This document shows, piece by piece, positions 12,835-24,826 of a stretch of 64,000 bases of DNA. The position numbers were made by a program, and so were the translations under genes. Source of the DNA: Mauremys mutica (lineage: Eukaryota; Chordata; Testudines; Geoemydidae); the NCBI RefSeq assembly GCF_020497125.1, contig NC_059072.1, forward strand, positions 301,896,781 through 301,960,780, written 5' to 3'. Position 1 is the stretch's first letter. Every line of letters begins with the position of its first letter. The notes below the pieces were generated by a model. It was not told the origin of the DNA and did no database searches. It was given only the letters and a program-made list of their open reading frames with translations.

Positions 12835-13737
12835 CATTAATTTCAGTTTGCTGAGCGTACAGCCAAGTTCATTGATAACTAAAGGAAAATTGCATTGTAC
12901 TGGCTATTTTATTCATGAGTATTTGCTCTGTCCCTAAATTTTTAGTTTTTAGTTTGTGTGCAGATTTTTATAGTGACCGTGTATAATTGGATACACAAGC
13001 TGTCATGGGGGAAGCTGGAGGTTTTAGCAGTTGAACAGGAGACAGAGCTTTTGGCAAGCATCGCAGTGCGGGCTTGTGAGATGCACCCAATAACTGGATG
13101 CTTCTGCCAAATTACAGCAGTGAAGTAGTTAACAATATTGACAATTGTTTCCATTATGCTTCAGAGTTAATATTCTGCTGAGGTGAATGGGTCAGTTCAT
13201 GGCTCTTTGATTTTTCTTGTCTGAAGACTCAGGGAGACATTATTACTGCTTTGGTTTCTGCTCCGTTTATAACTGAAGGTTTTCCTCTCAACCCTGGGGG
13301 TTAGCAATGTGATCTATATATGACCCAAGGACCTCTGGATGCCAGCTGGCAGATGGGTTAGTGGGGGGTTCATCAAAAGAATGTCATGTAAGTCTCTAAT
13401 GAAAGCCTGTATCACACAGGTCATCATAGACATTGCAAAGCATATGGAGTTATGTATATACACTGAAAATTATGTTCTTAAGGTCTGTGACTAGAGACGG
13501 GTCACCAGAATGGTGTAAAGCAGGTTTTCTTTCAGGCAAGAAATGTGTGTCTATTTGTCTGTTTAGGTGTAAATTAAGGACCATATGGTTCAAAATGGGT
13601 ATCTATTCACAGCATGAGCCAAATGCTAATGAAGGATTGTGAAATCTTCAAAGAGAGGAAAATTTAGAGGAAGAAGTGAACCAGTAAGGACAATGAACTT
13701 TTGGGGAAATAACTAAGAGGTATGGAGGTATGAGGAG

Positions 13738-13932
13738 GAGGGATAGCTCACTGGTTTGAGTATTGGCCTGCTAAACCCAGGTTGTGAGTTCAATCCTTGA
13801 GGAGGCCACTTAGGGATCTGGGGCAAAATCAGTACTTGGTCCTGCTAGTGAAGGCAGCGGGCTGGACTCAATGACCTATCAAGGTCCCTTCCAGTTTTAG
13901 GAGATAGGATATCTCCATTATTTATTTATTTA
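13738..13932 (+). mobile_element. tRNA-derived SINE with CR1-like tail (turtle pol III SINE type)
   Basis: The A box is TAGCTCACTGG at 13744-13754 and the B box is GGTTGTGAGTTCAATCC at 13780-13796. The body (AGGAGGCCACTTAGGGATCTGG) leads into a CR1-like tail with AAGGTCCCTTCCAGTTTTAG and a terminal ATTT repeat to 13932. The tRNA-like head, body and tail follow the same order as the minus-strand copy at 4574-4753. Confidence 0.88.
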
Positions 13933-14189
13933 TACCCTTATTCCTTTAATCTGTGAGGCCAGGCTGCCAGCGGGCTTGATTTTATGAAAAGAGATCTCAG
14001 CCAAATTGGTTGAAAATGCTGGGGAAAATACTTGGGGTATATTTTTATATATTGTAGGAGATTGGGCAGTGCCTTTTAATTAAGTTTAGGTTCTAGAAAG
14101 AACGTTATGATTTTGTTTTATGTGTAACCATTTGTTTCCAATATTCTTACTTTCTATCATTTGAATCACTATTCTTTGATGATAAACTA

Positions 14190-14300
14190 TGGGCTTGTCT
14201 ACACTTACTAGTGAAGATGCTACCTACACTGACGAGAGAGCTTCTTCCATTGGTGTAGATACTCCACCTCCCCAAGAGGTGGATCCTGAGCTGAATCTTG
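14190..14300. mobile_element. partial MITE with 'GGCTTGTCTACACT' end
   Basis: Only the left end (GGGCTTGTCTACACTTACTA) and about 100 bp of the following body are recognisable. It carries GGTGTAGATACTCCACC as an internal echo of the end. No matching right end is visible. Confidence 0.5.
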
Positions 14301-15116
14301 TAAACAGAGGGGTGCTGTTCCTTTGGGAGTAGTGTACCTGAGAGTTCTGTGTGCGTTCAATGGAATGGGCTGAGCAGTCCAGAGGGACCCTCAGAGGACT
14401 CAGTGGTTGGTGCGTACCTATTGCTAATCTTTGCAGAGAGAATTAGGGCTGTGAAGGCCTGGAAGGTCAGTCTTGTCTTGCCAGAGGCTGGTGGCTTCAG
14501 AGAGCTGATCCACAGCAGGCACAGGCAAGACTTCCTGACGCTAAGGGCAGGTGGTGGGGAGGTGCCTCACAACCCCAGGAAGTGTCACACTATAAAGGTT
14601 AGATTTTTGGACCAAAGTAGGGGCACAATCGGAATTTTCCTGAGGAAGCGGCCCAGGTAATCTGCCAAGTAGCAGAGATAACTACCAAAAAAATATGGGG
14701 ATAAAAGTCTGCATTTGTACATGTTACACAAAATATTAAAGCCCATGTGTTCCAGGATTGCATCACACTGACCTGTGGGACTCGCTAATCAACATACAAC
14801 CAAGAGCTGCACACCTCTGTGAATTCAATGCTCCCAATTTCATTTTCAGCAGCATCCCATTTTGTGCATGCATTGGGTTCCAAGAGGCACCCACATATAT
14901 GTTGTTTCCACCCTTCGCATAGCTTGAAGAGAGGGCAGCCCAGGGTTCTGGAAAACAGGGAGCTGTTGGAGCCACAGGAAAAGCTGCTGCCCCCTCTCCA
15001 GGCCCTGCTGTTTGCTGACAGCTTCAATCACTACTTCTGCCTCATCTCCCAGGACTGGTCCCAGGTGAGAGAGACCAGCCAAGACCTCTCCGTCTCCCTC
15101 TGTAGTGACCTATCAT

Positions 15117-15491
15117 TAAGGCTAAGATTTTGTCACAGATATTTTTAATAAAAGTCACAGACAAGTCACGGGCAATAATGAAAAATTCACGGAAGCTCGT
15201 GACCTCTCCCTGACTTTTACTAAAAATATCCATGACAAAATGAGGAGCCTGGGTAGTGGTGGGCAGGCTTGAAGCTCCAGGGTCCCCCTCCGCTGGTGGT
15301 TCGGAACTGCAGGGCTTCCCCTTGCTGCCTGTGGTAGCCGGGAGCGGAGGGGGGGCTCTTGCCGCCTGGAGTGGCGAGGGTACCCCACAGCTCCCTGGCT
15401 CCGCAGGCAGCAGGGGACCCTGCAGCTCCCAGCCGGCACTGGCTGAAGTCATGGACATCTTTGACGTCCATGACTAAATCGTAGCTTTACG
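15117..15491. mobile_element. TIR element with GC-rich centre
   Basis: The left end TAAGGCTAAGATTTTGTCAC is mirrored by the right end GACTAAATCGTAGCTTTAC. TATCAT occurs directly outside both ends (15111-15116 and 15492-15497), which may be part of a target duplication. A second internal mirror pairs CAGATATTTTTAATAAAAGTC (about 15136) with GACTTTTACTAAAAATATC (about 15212), forming a foldback. There is no coding capacity. Confidence 0.7.
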
Positions 15492-17504
15492 TATCATCTA
15501 ATTCCAAGCAAGTGAAGGTCTGGGCTTACTGAATCCCTGGAGCAAAGTTCTGTAGCAAGGGTTGGATTTTGTACCAGTGGAATTGGATGATGCAAGTACT
15601 CTGCTCTCAGTAGTGTATGTCTGTTGATGAAAGCATTTACACTGTACACAAATGAATGAAAATACATTACCTGACTATTTTAAATTAATAAGAATATTTA
15701 TTATCAGGATCTGTTGTAATAGCTACATATGAAAAAAACTATGCTATAGTGGTTAAATGGTTTTTCACCTCCAACTTTAGAAGGATTTCTTTTTGAGAAA
15801 AAACTTTCTCATAGTTAAAATGAGAGTTTAAAAGATTTGTCATAGAGTTTTGATTAATAAGCCGTTTACGACTCCATAGCCATTTCATGGACAACACAAT
15901 CCCTTGGTTACATTAAACATGTTGGAGTGTTTGTGCGATATTATTAGTGCTCTAAAAGGGAGAGAGAAAGCCGTGATAATGCCTGTTTTTGTAGAAATGG
16001 CATTACGGATTTAATTTAATCTTCAGGAAAACAGTGTGTATTTTTTAAAGTCTAGAAAAATAAATAGGCCAACAGATTTATGTTCTTTCTATAGATTTTA
16101 AATTCATGTGCCAATGCCCGTTATGTATTTGAAGAGGGAATTAGGATAATTGGATACAGAGGTTAAATTGTATGGAACTGATTTCTGTATTATTCTCGCT
16201 TTTGAATTGTGTTACATATACATAAATCATATGCACATAATTCATGTGCACCATGAAAATTTCAAAGAGGGGTACAAAACACAAGTACAGTATGGCTATA
16301 ACAAACAAAACCAAAACTGGTGTGTATGCCTGTGACTACTGTTGACTGAATTGTTAACAAATTAAATCCATTACATCACGTGAAAATATTTTATCTTTGT
16401 TAGATATATTTTGGGGCATTTTATTTAAAAAAACACTAAATAATTTAGTACAGTAGCCATCCTATGGATACATTTAATAATTGTTTCACATTCATCAATG
16501 GGAAATAGTGGAACAAAAAGGTATATTTTCCTTTTTTTTGTGAATGTATTATGTTAAAGTTAAGAAGAATTTGACATCCATTGAAAGAAGAATATGTAAG
16601 ATGCTCTTTGATTAAGCTTATAAGTGGTCCAGATCAACTTGTAAGTGACCTTTGCATCATGTTGTCTAGAAATTGCACTGTACTATGACATCGGCATCAT
16701 GACATAATACAAAAGGGAAATACCATGCTTCAGAGACCATTTTAGAGCAGAGAATCCAGATCCATATGTATCTTTGTTTCCCTTTTAATAGTGTACTTCC
16801 AAAGAGAAATTTGTGTATTTAAGACTCTTGGTGATATAGGCCAATGTGCACAACTATATTATACCATTGAGTTATAAAAACTCCTCCTATGAAATGTACA
16901 TGGAGAGTGCTTAAAAATCAATGGTGTGATGAGGCCCACAGATATTACCAAAACATTTCTAAATACATTAATTTATTGTGCTTTTGACACTGTTCTTCCA
17001 AGTTTCAGCTGGTGTCTTCTTTTCCATTTTAATAGTTAGAAGAAAGGGGTAGCAAGAATACAGATGCCACCGAGTAGGATCTGTATGTGCTTATATGGCA
17101 TAGATAGCTAATATTTTTTTTCAGAATTGTGCAACTGCCAATCATTTCTCACTACAATATTGTGGTTTTGGAATTATAGAAGTAATACAGTTAAATAGCA
17201 ATTTAATCTCCAGAATAGTTATTTGCATTTTCAGTGTATATCTCCACTGCTTTTTGAGTGCGTACACAAAATTAACATTTTGCCAGTATTCTCATTGTTA
17301 AAAATAATTGTGCATAGTTTGATTGTCAAATGAGAGAATCAATCATAATCTCATATACATGAATACAAATAAAAATAATGAATATCTTTATACAGAACAG
17401 AAAATTGTTTACAAAGGTCTAAGAATTTTTTTATATAGTAGATTTAGATACTTGGATATTTGTACCAGGTCTGATGTAGTTAAATATTTTTTTCTTGTTT
17501 TCAG

Positions 17505-17615
17505 ACAAGTATAAAGGAAGGGCTACTACTGAAGCAAACAAGTTCTTTTCAGAGGTGGAAAAAACGTTATTTCAAACTTCGAGGCCGTACCCTTTACTAT
17601 GCCAAGGATTCAAAG
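17505..17615 (+). CDS. DGKH: diacylglycerol kinase eta, exon for the N-terminal part of the PH domain
   Basis: This exon has 37 codons in phase 0, beginning [11 protein letters not shown] and ending TLYYAKDSK. It is preceded by a pyrimidine-rich tract and AG (17503-17504) and followed by GTAAGG. The words [16 protein letters not shown] are the basic beta1-beta2 region of the PH domain in type II diacylglycerol kinases. The family phosphorylates diacylglycerol to phosphatidic acid, and its PH domain binds phosphoinositides and helps membrane targeting. The RWKKRYFKL wording favours eta over delta, which from memory has RSKRRYFKL. The exon is intact. The N-terminal exon(s) and start codon are not visible upstream. 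The paralogue call is recognition from memory, not a search. Confidence 0.92.
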
Positions 17616-19181
17616 GTAAGGATATAAGAGACTGCCTTATGGGAACGAATGCCTTATGCTTGTACCACCAATTGTCTCTTAGGTTTATTAAAATTAGAAC
17701 ATCAATTTAACAGTGATTTGTTTTCACAACCAATTTGCTATTTATCAAAATTAGTATACAAAATTAACTTGCAAAAGAAAACAGGTTACATACACCTCTA
17801 AGTTTTAGGTATGGTGTTTTTTCTGTTCTTTTACCCTTTTTAAACAAATTAGTCAAATAATGTTAATAAGCTGATTTCTGTGTTTTTTACTTAGGAAAAT
17901 AAATTTTAAAAAGGAAAAAAACATTGGAGGGATATTGTTCAAATGTTAAACCTCAACGTTCAAGCTGCTATTGTCTGAAGGGCACTGTCCTGAAAGATAC
18001 TTAAATGATTATGCTAAATAATACTAGTCAGGAGTCATCCCTTGAAATGAATTTTTCAATGGAAAATTAAGTTCTGAAAAACTGAAATTTTCAGTGGGAA
18101 AATTTCATTTTCAGAAATTACTCTCCTTTCTGTTAGGGAAAATCTAAATGAAATATTTCATTTCAGGTCAGTTTGATCCAAATGGAAATGTTTCAGTTTG
18201 TTGAACTGAATTGAAACATTTAATTTCAAGTCAGTTTGTCATTAAGCTGCTTCTGCGTGAGCCCCCATGGTGCCTTCTGGGAGTGGTAGTTCAGGTGCTT
18301 CAAGCCCACCTTTGCTCCTATTGATTAGCCTCCTTGACCCCACTGCATTTCCCATAATGCACTACAATCCCCTGCGACTGAGCTGCATGGTGCATCAAAG
18401 GAGTCACATAGGTAAGAATGGGGGCATGAGTCACCCAAGCTAGGCACAGTTGTACAGTCACTGCCCTGAAGAACTGACAGCCTTAATTAACAAGACAGAC
18501 AAGGGGTGGGAAAATGGCAGGATCATTCATATATTACAGATGGGAAACTGAGGCAGATCTGGGAATTAAATCCAGATCCCCTGCCGTCCCAGTCATACCT
18601 GCCTCAACTGCAGGACCATCCTTAGTTTAGACTACCTGCCATGAGCTCTGTGTGTGTGTGTGTGTGTTTCTTTTTTACTCTCTTTTGCCCACAGCACAGG
18701 AAGGGAGGAGAGAGACATGACTGGAATTTTTTTACTGGTCATCAATGAGCCTCAGTGAGCCAGCAGAACCCATTTAACCCTTTCCCAGCAGACTTAATGC
18801 TGGCAAATAGGCTGTGATGTTTAAAGTAGACTCTGCCAGACTGTTATATGTATCTTTCTTCTTTGACTCCATTATGGCATGTTTATGTGGCCCTCCACGG
18901 CTGAATATCATATTGTAAATTTTCTCAAATTTTGAAATGAAGATTACTGTTTTGACTGGGATAAAATTCATTTTCAGCCTGCTTAAGTTTTTGAATTTTC
19001 CTACTGATCCGATTGTTACATGGCTCCCTCTGGAAGATGAAATTAGAAAGATTTATCTGCTTAGTAATTTTTCTACTTTTTTCATTTGATTCCTAAAACA
19101 ATAATGTGGAAGTGAAAGAGCAGTAGAGTAAGTGTGCTTAAAAGTGGTATTTAATGTGTTTGTGTTATTTTCCGTTCACAG
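17616..19181 (+). other. DGKH: DGKH intron, 1,566 bp
   Basis: The intron starts GTAAGG and ends CACAG. It contains a diverged repeat from about 18045 to 18420. That repeat has A/T-rich inverted words (GAAATTTTCAGTGGGAAAATTTC), followed by CATTTCCCATAATGCACTACAATCCC, which resembles the palindromic end motif of some old DNA elements. A MIR/L2-like fragment (ACAGATGGGAAACTGAGGCAG) lies near 18537. A short (TG)n run lies at 18649-18667. Nothing coding is seen. Confidence 0.85.
18649..18667. repeat. (TG)n microsatellite
   Basis: About nine uninterrupted TG units sit within the DGKH intron. Confidence 0.9.
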
Positions 19182-19262
19182 TCTCTAATATTTGATGAAG
19201 TTGACCTGTCAGATGCCAGTGTAGCTGAATCAAGCACAAAAAACGTCAACAACAGCTTCACG
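19182..19262 (+). CDS. DGKH: diacylglycerol kinase eta, exon for the middle of the PH domain
   Basis: This exon has 27 codons in phase 0, from [16 protein letters not shown] to NVNNSFT. The acceptor is TTCACAG (ending 19181) and the donor is GTATGG from 19263. It continues the PH-domain beta strands in the same frame as the exon at 17505. Joined by splicing it extends the open frame without a stop. Its [12 protein letters not shown] wording is shared by the delta and eta paralogues, so this exon alone identifies the gene family rather than the paralogue. No frameshift or stop is present. Confidence 0.92.
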
Positions 19263-20039
19263 GTATGGTGCCTTTATCATAACTGTAGCCTTGAAAGCTA
19301 TAAAAAGACTGTAACTAAGACAATCAAGAATGCTCTCAATAAAGTTGTTTCTCATTTTCCTTTATATGGAAGTGTATTAATGAAATAGCCTGTAGTGTCT
19401 TGACAACATTATATTAACTGTTGATAATTCTGAACACAGTTTCATGCACATTTTTTATCAGCTTTTAATATATTTGATATTTGTTTCATAAAATGCTGAT
19501 ACAGAACATTAAAAAAATAGTGAAGGTGAATATCAACTGTCCTTATTTTCAATCATCTTTATTTTATGCTGTAGTTTATCTTTTAATGTGTCATATTCTT
19601 TTAAGTTAAATTTCCTGGATGATTATCACTAAGTGTGATTTTTATTCCCTATTCTTAAATAGATAATTCTGATCCTCAACTGTATTAAAATAATTGGGTT
19701 TTTTGCTAACCATATTATTCTTAGTTGGTTTCAACCTCACTGTCTTTGTACTTATACCTTATTTATACAGTGGCATATGAGTGAGGGCATTACAAGTTTA
19801 TATAAATCCATATCGGAGTTTTATACAAAAACCTAGAATTTTGTCGTCTTTTCACGCTCCTAAGGGAAGGCTGAATGTTTTGTAAATGTTTTAAATTATT
19901 TTATTATGGGAAATAAGTGATAAAGATCAGTCTGTTATGTCCCCGTCCCCCCCGCCCCCGAAAGTGGTGAGGTTTTGTGAAAATTTTTAACTCTCATGGA
20001 AAGGTGCTTTAAAGCCAAGGACTAGCTGCCAAGAAGACA

Positions 20040-20301
20040 CTGGGTGAAATCCTGCTCCATGAAATCAATGGAAATTCTACCATTGACTTCAGTGGTACAC
20101 CTCCACTCCGATATAACGTGACCCGCTATAACATGAATTAGGATATAACGGGGTAAAGCAGCGCTCTGGGGGGGCGAGGCTGCACACTCCTGTGGATCAA
20201 AGCAAGTTCAATATAACACGGCTTCACCTATAACGCGGTAAGATTTTTTGGCTCCTGAGGACAGCGTTATATCGGGGTAGAGGTGTACTAGGATTTCATC
20301 A
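20040..20301. repeat. old palindromic repeat interrupted by a Tigger-like MITE
   Basis: The left part (TGGGTGAAATCCTGCTCC...CCATTGACTTCAGTGG, to 20095) and the right part (CTAGGATTTCATC, from 20288) belong together as a self-complementary sequence: TGAAATCCT near the start is the inverse of AGGATTTCA after the insertion. The TA-flanked element at 20098-20285 sits in the middle. The same core words appear at 33640-33735 (CCCATTGACTTCAGTGGGAGCAGGATTT) and on the minus strand near 60741. Confidence 0.6.
20098..20285. mobile_element. Tigger/mariner-like MITE with TA target site
   Basis: The ends CACCTCCACTCCGATATAACG and CGTTATATCGGGGTAGAGGTG are inverted copies. TA flanks both sides (20096-20097 and 20286-20287). 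It is 188 bp and non-coding. The 'gatataac' repeats inside extend the inverted structure. Confidence 0.85.
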
Positions 20302-22611
20302 TCTTATCTGCAACTCCCACCACTCTCAATCTAACTATTAACCTTTCCATTTTTCCTGAGGATTTTAGCAGTCCCAGGTGATCTTGGTCACATAGTAAGA
20401 GTCAATTTCTGAGGAGGTCCCGTGCCTGCCTGATGAAAGCTTTGCTGATGAAGACTCCAGAGGCTTGCTCATTCTGGTGTTCGATGAGTAGCTAATGTAA
20501 TCACAGCAAGCGTGCTTTTATCAGCCTAGGTTGGAGGTCAGGTTGTTGCACCGACTAAAGTTTCTTTAGCATTTATAATTCCTTCCCAGATACAGTGATT
20601 TTCAATAACAAAGTCTGGACTACCAGATCCACATCTGGCAAGATAGTATGTGATCTTTTGGCTAGGGGAAGGTAGAAAAAGGCTGCCTTTTTTGCTTTTT
20701 GGCTGTCTATTGTCAGTGAAGAGTCCAGAAAGCCCTCTTTGCTGCATGCCACTCTGATGACAGTGGGGCAGATGCCCTCTAGTGAGGGTGATGGAATGTT
20801 AGCTATTTTTTCATAGTGGTTTTCATTACCTATTTAAAATTCTACTTCCATCTTGCCTGTTTTTAGCTTTAGACAAGAACTATTTATCAGTCCAGCATTG
20901 GGATAGCTGAAGGATGGTGATGAAATGCAGTCTACCTGTGTGAGCAGAGGTTCAAAGTTTCTTTGGCTATCTTTCATCAGTAGAAGAAAGGCATGGGTGT
21001 GTGTCTCTGTTACTGGCCCAAATTTCTTTCAGTGTATCTAAGAATGCCTATGAGATGAATAGAGAGGGTTTGTTGTTGTTGTTGTTGTGTTTTTTGAAAA
21101 AAGGATGTAATACTGTTTTTTCTGTTCTTGGCTATCATATCTTGAACTCCAGAGTGTCCATCTTTGATGTGAGTTGTCTTCTATGTGCTTTTCTTTTGGA
21201 TTTCCTTACAGAGGTTGGTGCTGGATTCTGGAATAGGTTGGAGAATTCTGAAGGATATTTTGTTTTTTCACTTCATTTTTCAGGGCTTTTTTGAGAACCA
21301 TGGAGATAGTGAAGAAGGTACTGGGGAAGATGTCTTTGGAGCCACAGTGTTGACAGCTGTGGATAGTGTATTATTTTCATATCTTACTAGGTCTTCCAGC
21401 CTGGGCAGAGCTTTCACTAAGAAGTTTTATTTATTTATTTAAATTATAGCTGGGTCTGTAATTCTTCTGGAGTGGACTATATACTGGCCCTTGCCATTTG
21501 TTACCAACTCTCATCTCCTTCTTGGTCTTTTGTCTTCTCCCCTTGAGCTTGTGTGATATAGTCTGACAGCAGCAAAGCTCAGTGGGATAGCACATCTCTG
21601 TCCTTGCCCTTTGACTAATACTGAGGGTAGAGGTTCCAGAAACTTTTTGCCTTTCAGCACCTCTCCATGGGGAGTACTGAGAGCTCTCTTTTCTCTTCTT
21701 TCTTTAAGAAATAATGTATCCCAAACCAGTTTCATTATCTGTTTCTTTGGGTTATCTTCAGCTTTCCCCTGTAAGCATTTTGTTCACTAAAAATCTGTCA
21801 AGAAAGAAATAGATGATGTGGTTAACATGCTATTGATTCTCCGTCCTAATGTGTGACACCCATTATTAACTTAGGTTTATTTTGGGTGGAATAACCTCTG
21901 TCCTAATGGGTCACTGTGCTGCTGTCCAGTAATGATTGGAATGAGATAACTCTTTCCTGCCTCTTAGGAGAGGGAAATGCACCTTCATGAATATTTAGTA
22001 GTTTCAGTGAAATAGTAATTTAGTTTTATTTTTTTTAAATCCATTCTTATTTTAAATTTCAGACTTGCCATTTCACTTTAAAAAATCAGCTTTCTATGGA
22101 AAGCTTTATATTCTCTCCCCTTCACCCCTTCTAGTCTTACATCTTTTTGGAGATAGAATGGTGCATGTTGAGATTTTTAATACACTAAAAGCACTATCCT
22201 TGGGAAGAACCCACATCCTAAAATTAGACACAACACAGCATTAAGGTTGGATTTATCTGAAATGTACACAATGTGTATTGCACATTTGTAGAATATTTTG
22301 TGAGACTAAATGTTATGCTTATTCACCAGAAATACTTTCTCACCGAAATGAAGTGGGAGGAAAGGGAAGAGATTTGAAGGGAAATAAAATAAAATAGAAA
22401 GAAGCCAGCTAATAAAGCATGTAACATAACATCTATTTCAGTTTGTTCTTCATAATTATTTCTACCCATGAATATCTCAACCCCCAGACAAACCTCCTTT
22501 CTGACAAATAGTGCCTAGTGGACAGATTTGTACTGATGAGCAGTGCAGTCCTCTCCTTTTTCAGTCTCTGAGGACCTGATGCAAAATCCACTGAAGTAAA
22601 GTAAAGGATTC

Positions 22612-22927
22612 CTAGGGTACGTCCAGGCTACCCGCCGTATCGGCGGGTAGCGATCGATTTATCGGGGATCGATATATCGCGTCTCATCTAGACGCGATAT
22701 ATCGATCCCCAAACGAGCTACCCATCGACTCCGGAACTCCACCAGAGCGAGCGGCAGTAGCAGAGTCGGCGGGGGAGCCGCGGACGTCGATCCCGCGCGG
22801 TAAGGACAGGAGGTAAGTCGGAATAAGATACTTTGACTTCAGCTACGGTATTCCCATAGCTGAAGTTGCGTATCTTACATCGACACCCCTCCACACACCC
22901 CCCTCCCCAGTGTAGACCAGGCCCTAG
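22612..22927. mobile_element. MITE with internal hairpins, same family as 1461-1723
   Basis: The ends are CTAGGGTACGTCCAGGCTAC and GTGTAGACCAGGCCCTAG. Inside are two hairpins. One pairs ATCGGGGATCGATATATCGCG with CGCGATATATCGATCCCC (about 22660-22710). The other pairs TTGACTTCAGCTACGGTA with ATAGCTGAAGTTGCG (about 22833-22870). It is well preserved compared with the copy at 1461, suggesting a younger insertion. An apparent minus-strand frame is a by-product of the GC-rich repeat. Confidence 0.78.
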
Positions 22928-24826
22928 TGACTTCATCAGGTTTTGAATCAGGTTCTAAGTGCCTATGTTGCTCCCTAAGTAGTCTGCTTAGCTTGTTTGG
23001 GTCCCCTCCCCCCCCAAAAACAGTGTACAACCTCTGCCTCAGTGAGCTGTTTAGAAATGTGGGTGTCTTATGCTCAGCAATTCAATAGCAATATTAGATT
23101 TCTACTTTGGAATACTACTTATTTTAGAGAATCTGTGGGCCCATGTACACTGAGAGTATAACTGTGTCAGTACATGGCTGTCTGATTAAATAAGAAGCAC
23201 TCATATTTTAATACCATTTTCTGTTTTTAGTGTGCATGGAATAGTGTGGTTCTATAGCCATTTTAGGGACTGGTCTTACAGCCTAGTTCCTAATCATAAC
23301 ATAATATGGTCCTGTTCCTCAGCTCCATGCTATACTTGTGTTATCCTGTTCTACAAACAAAAAATGGTCACGATGTGGATATCCATAATTGTGCTGACAT
23401 GGTTTGATAGTAGGGTAATGCAATGAGCAAGCTGGACTTGTTTCTCCATCGCCCTGCACAGTGTGTAGTAATTTGTGTCAGAGCAAAGTGTGTGCAAAAC
23501 ACTACCAAATCACAATGGTGCAATGTTTCACACCTGCTTTGAACTGGTCTAAATGCCTACATGAGATGCAGGGCAAAAGAAAACTAGTCCTGTTGGACTT
23601 AAAGGACGTATCAAATATTAAATAATGAAAAGGGGAGAAGTGGGGTTGAGAAACACCTCTTTGGACATTCTAAAATTTAAAAAATATTTTCAGGGCTTCC
23701 ATTTGCCTGGTCCATCTGTCTAATGTTAGTAAAGGTAATGACAGGAAGCGCAGGAACCCCCCTTTCCCCACCATGGTGGAATGGAACACCCAATAAGGCA
23801 TTACCAAAAGTCTGGAAATGCCTTTATTGGGTAAAGAGGCATCTCTAGCTGTCATTTCAATACAAGCTGAGGAATGTAAAAGCACAAGCTGTTCCTTTTG
23901 TGGGGAGGGCATTAGGGTGAATCAGACTCCTATACCCATAGCCTAATTGGAGATGGAACAGTGTCCAATTTCGCCTTTCTTTCCTTTGTATCCTAACTCT
24001 ACTTGGATTTTTGAACAGGGGAAATAAGGGTGCCTCATACCTTTATTCAGGAAAATTACTTTATTATTGTGCAAATGACTCTTCATTCTGTTAGATATGG
24101 AGTTTTCTCCAAGATGTGGCAGTGGGACTCTAATCAGTTGGAGCATTTGAGGGGTCTTGTGTGGGAATTATTTTCCATTGGCTCAAGTGGATATACTTAG
24201 TAGGAATGTTTCTACATTTAATTATGATGGTTCTAGGAAAGGCAGATCCAAATTAATATGAAGCTCCTCAGGATAACAAATATAACTGCTAAAAGGAATC
24301 TTTTTCAAGTTTTGACAATATAGCTTTTATCTTCAGTGTCTCTCACTGTCTTGCCTTTTCATTAAAAAGAAGTACATTAAATAACTTCAAAACATTTTAA
24401 AAATGCACATAAATGTTAACCACATTTATTTTCAGTCATTGATCTACAGGTGTATGTAAAATGCTATGGTTACTGCAAATCCACCTGGCTTAGTGCAGTC
24501 ATATGAAATGCACAGGCACCAGGTGGTATAGCACCTATTTTTAGTCCTAACTGATGTCTGGAAAATTTTAGTTCCGATATCACCTGCCATAACAGGGGTG
24601 CCTGAAAGATGGTTAACAGTAGGGTCTGAATTTTAGCTCTTAGCTGTTAAGTTGTACTTCTAACCCTTCCTGCACATGCCCACAAAACCATAAATGCTCA
24701 TTTCCTTTATCTCTTCTAAATCATCAAGTAATGGGAAAAACTTCAGTGGTTTAATTCTGCTGGCTAGTCACTTCTGTGGGTAATAAAGGAAATAATGAAA
24801 CCATATTTTGGACCAGTCTCTGCTAG

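Larger units (their letters stand above)
1..17504 (+). other. DGKH: non-coding DNA upstream of the first visible DGKH exon, probably intron
   Basis: No conserved coding exon could be recognised in this stretch. The first visible DGKH exon starts with an acceptor site and codes for the start of the PH domain, so the N-terminal exon(s) must lie further upstream or were not recognisable. The open frames here are short and fall mostly inside repeats. Recognised repeats are listed separately. The stretches 330-1460, 7050-9340, 12850-13730 and 15500-17504 hold AT-rich unique-looking sequence in which I see nothing I can name. Intron status is inferred from the DGKH exon order. Confidence 0.6.

Noticed and set aside
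11345..12937. Cluster of 60-163-codon frames on both strands
   Set aside because: All lie in the pair of GC-rich hAT elements (11480-12834). The frames mirror each other because the two copies are inverted.
13741..13810. Possible tRNA gene (A and B boxes)
   Set aside because: The tRNA-like head is followed by a SINE body and CR1-like tail, and no complete cloverleaf with a matched acceptor stem is evident.
21001..21442. Overlapping 85-97-codon frames in AT-rich DNA
   Set aside because: They have no homology that I recognise and no splice sites or repeats supporting coding use. They include low-complexity leucine runs from a (GTT)n tract near 21069.
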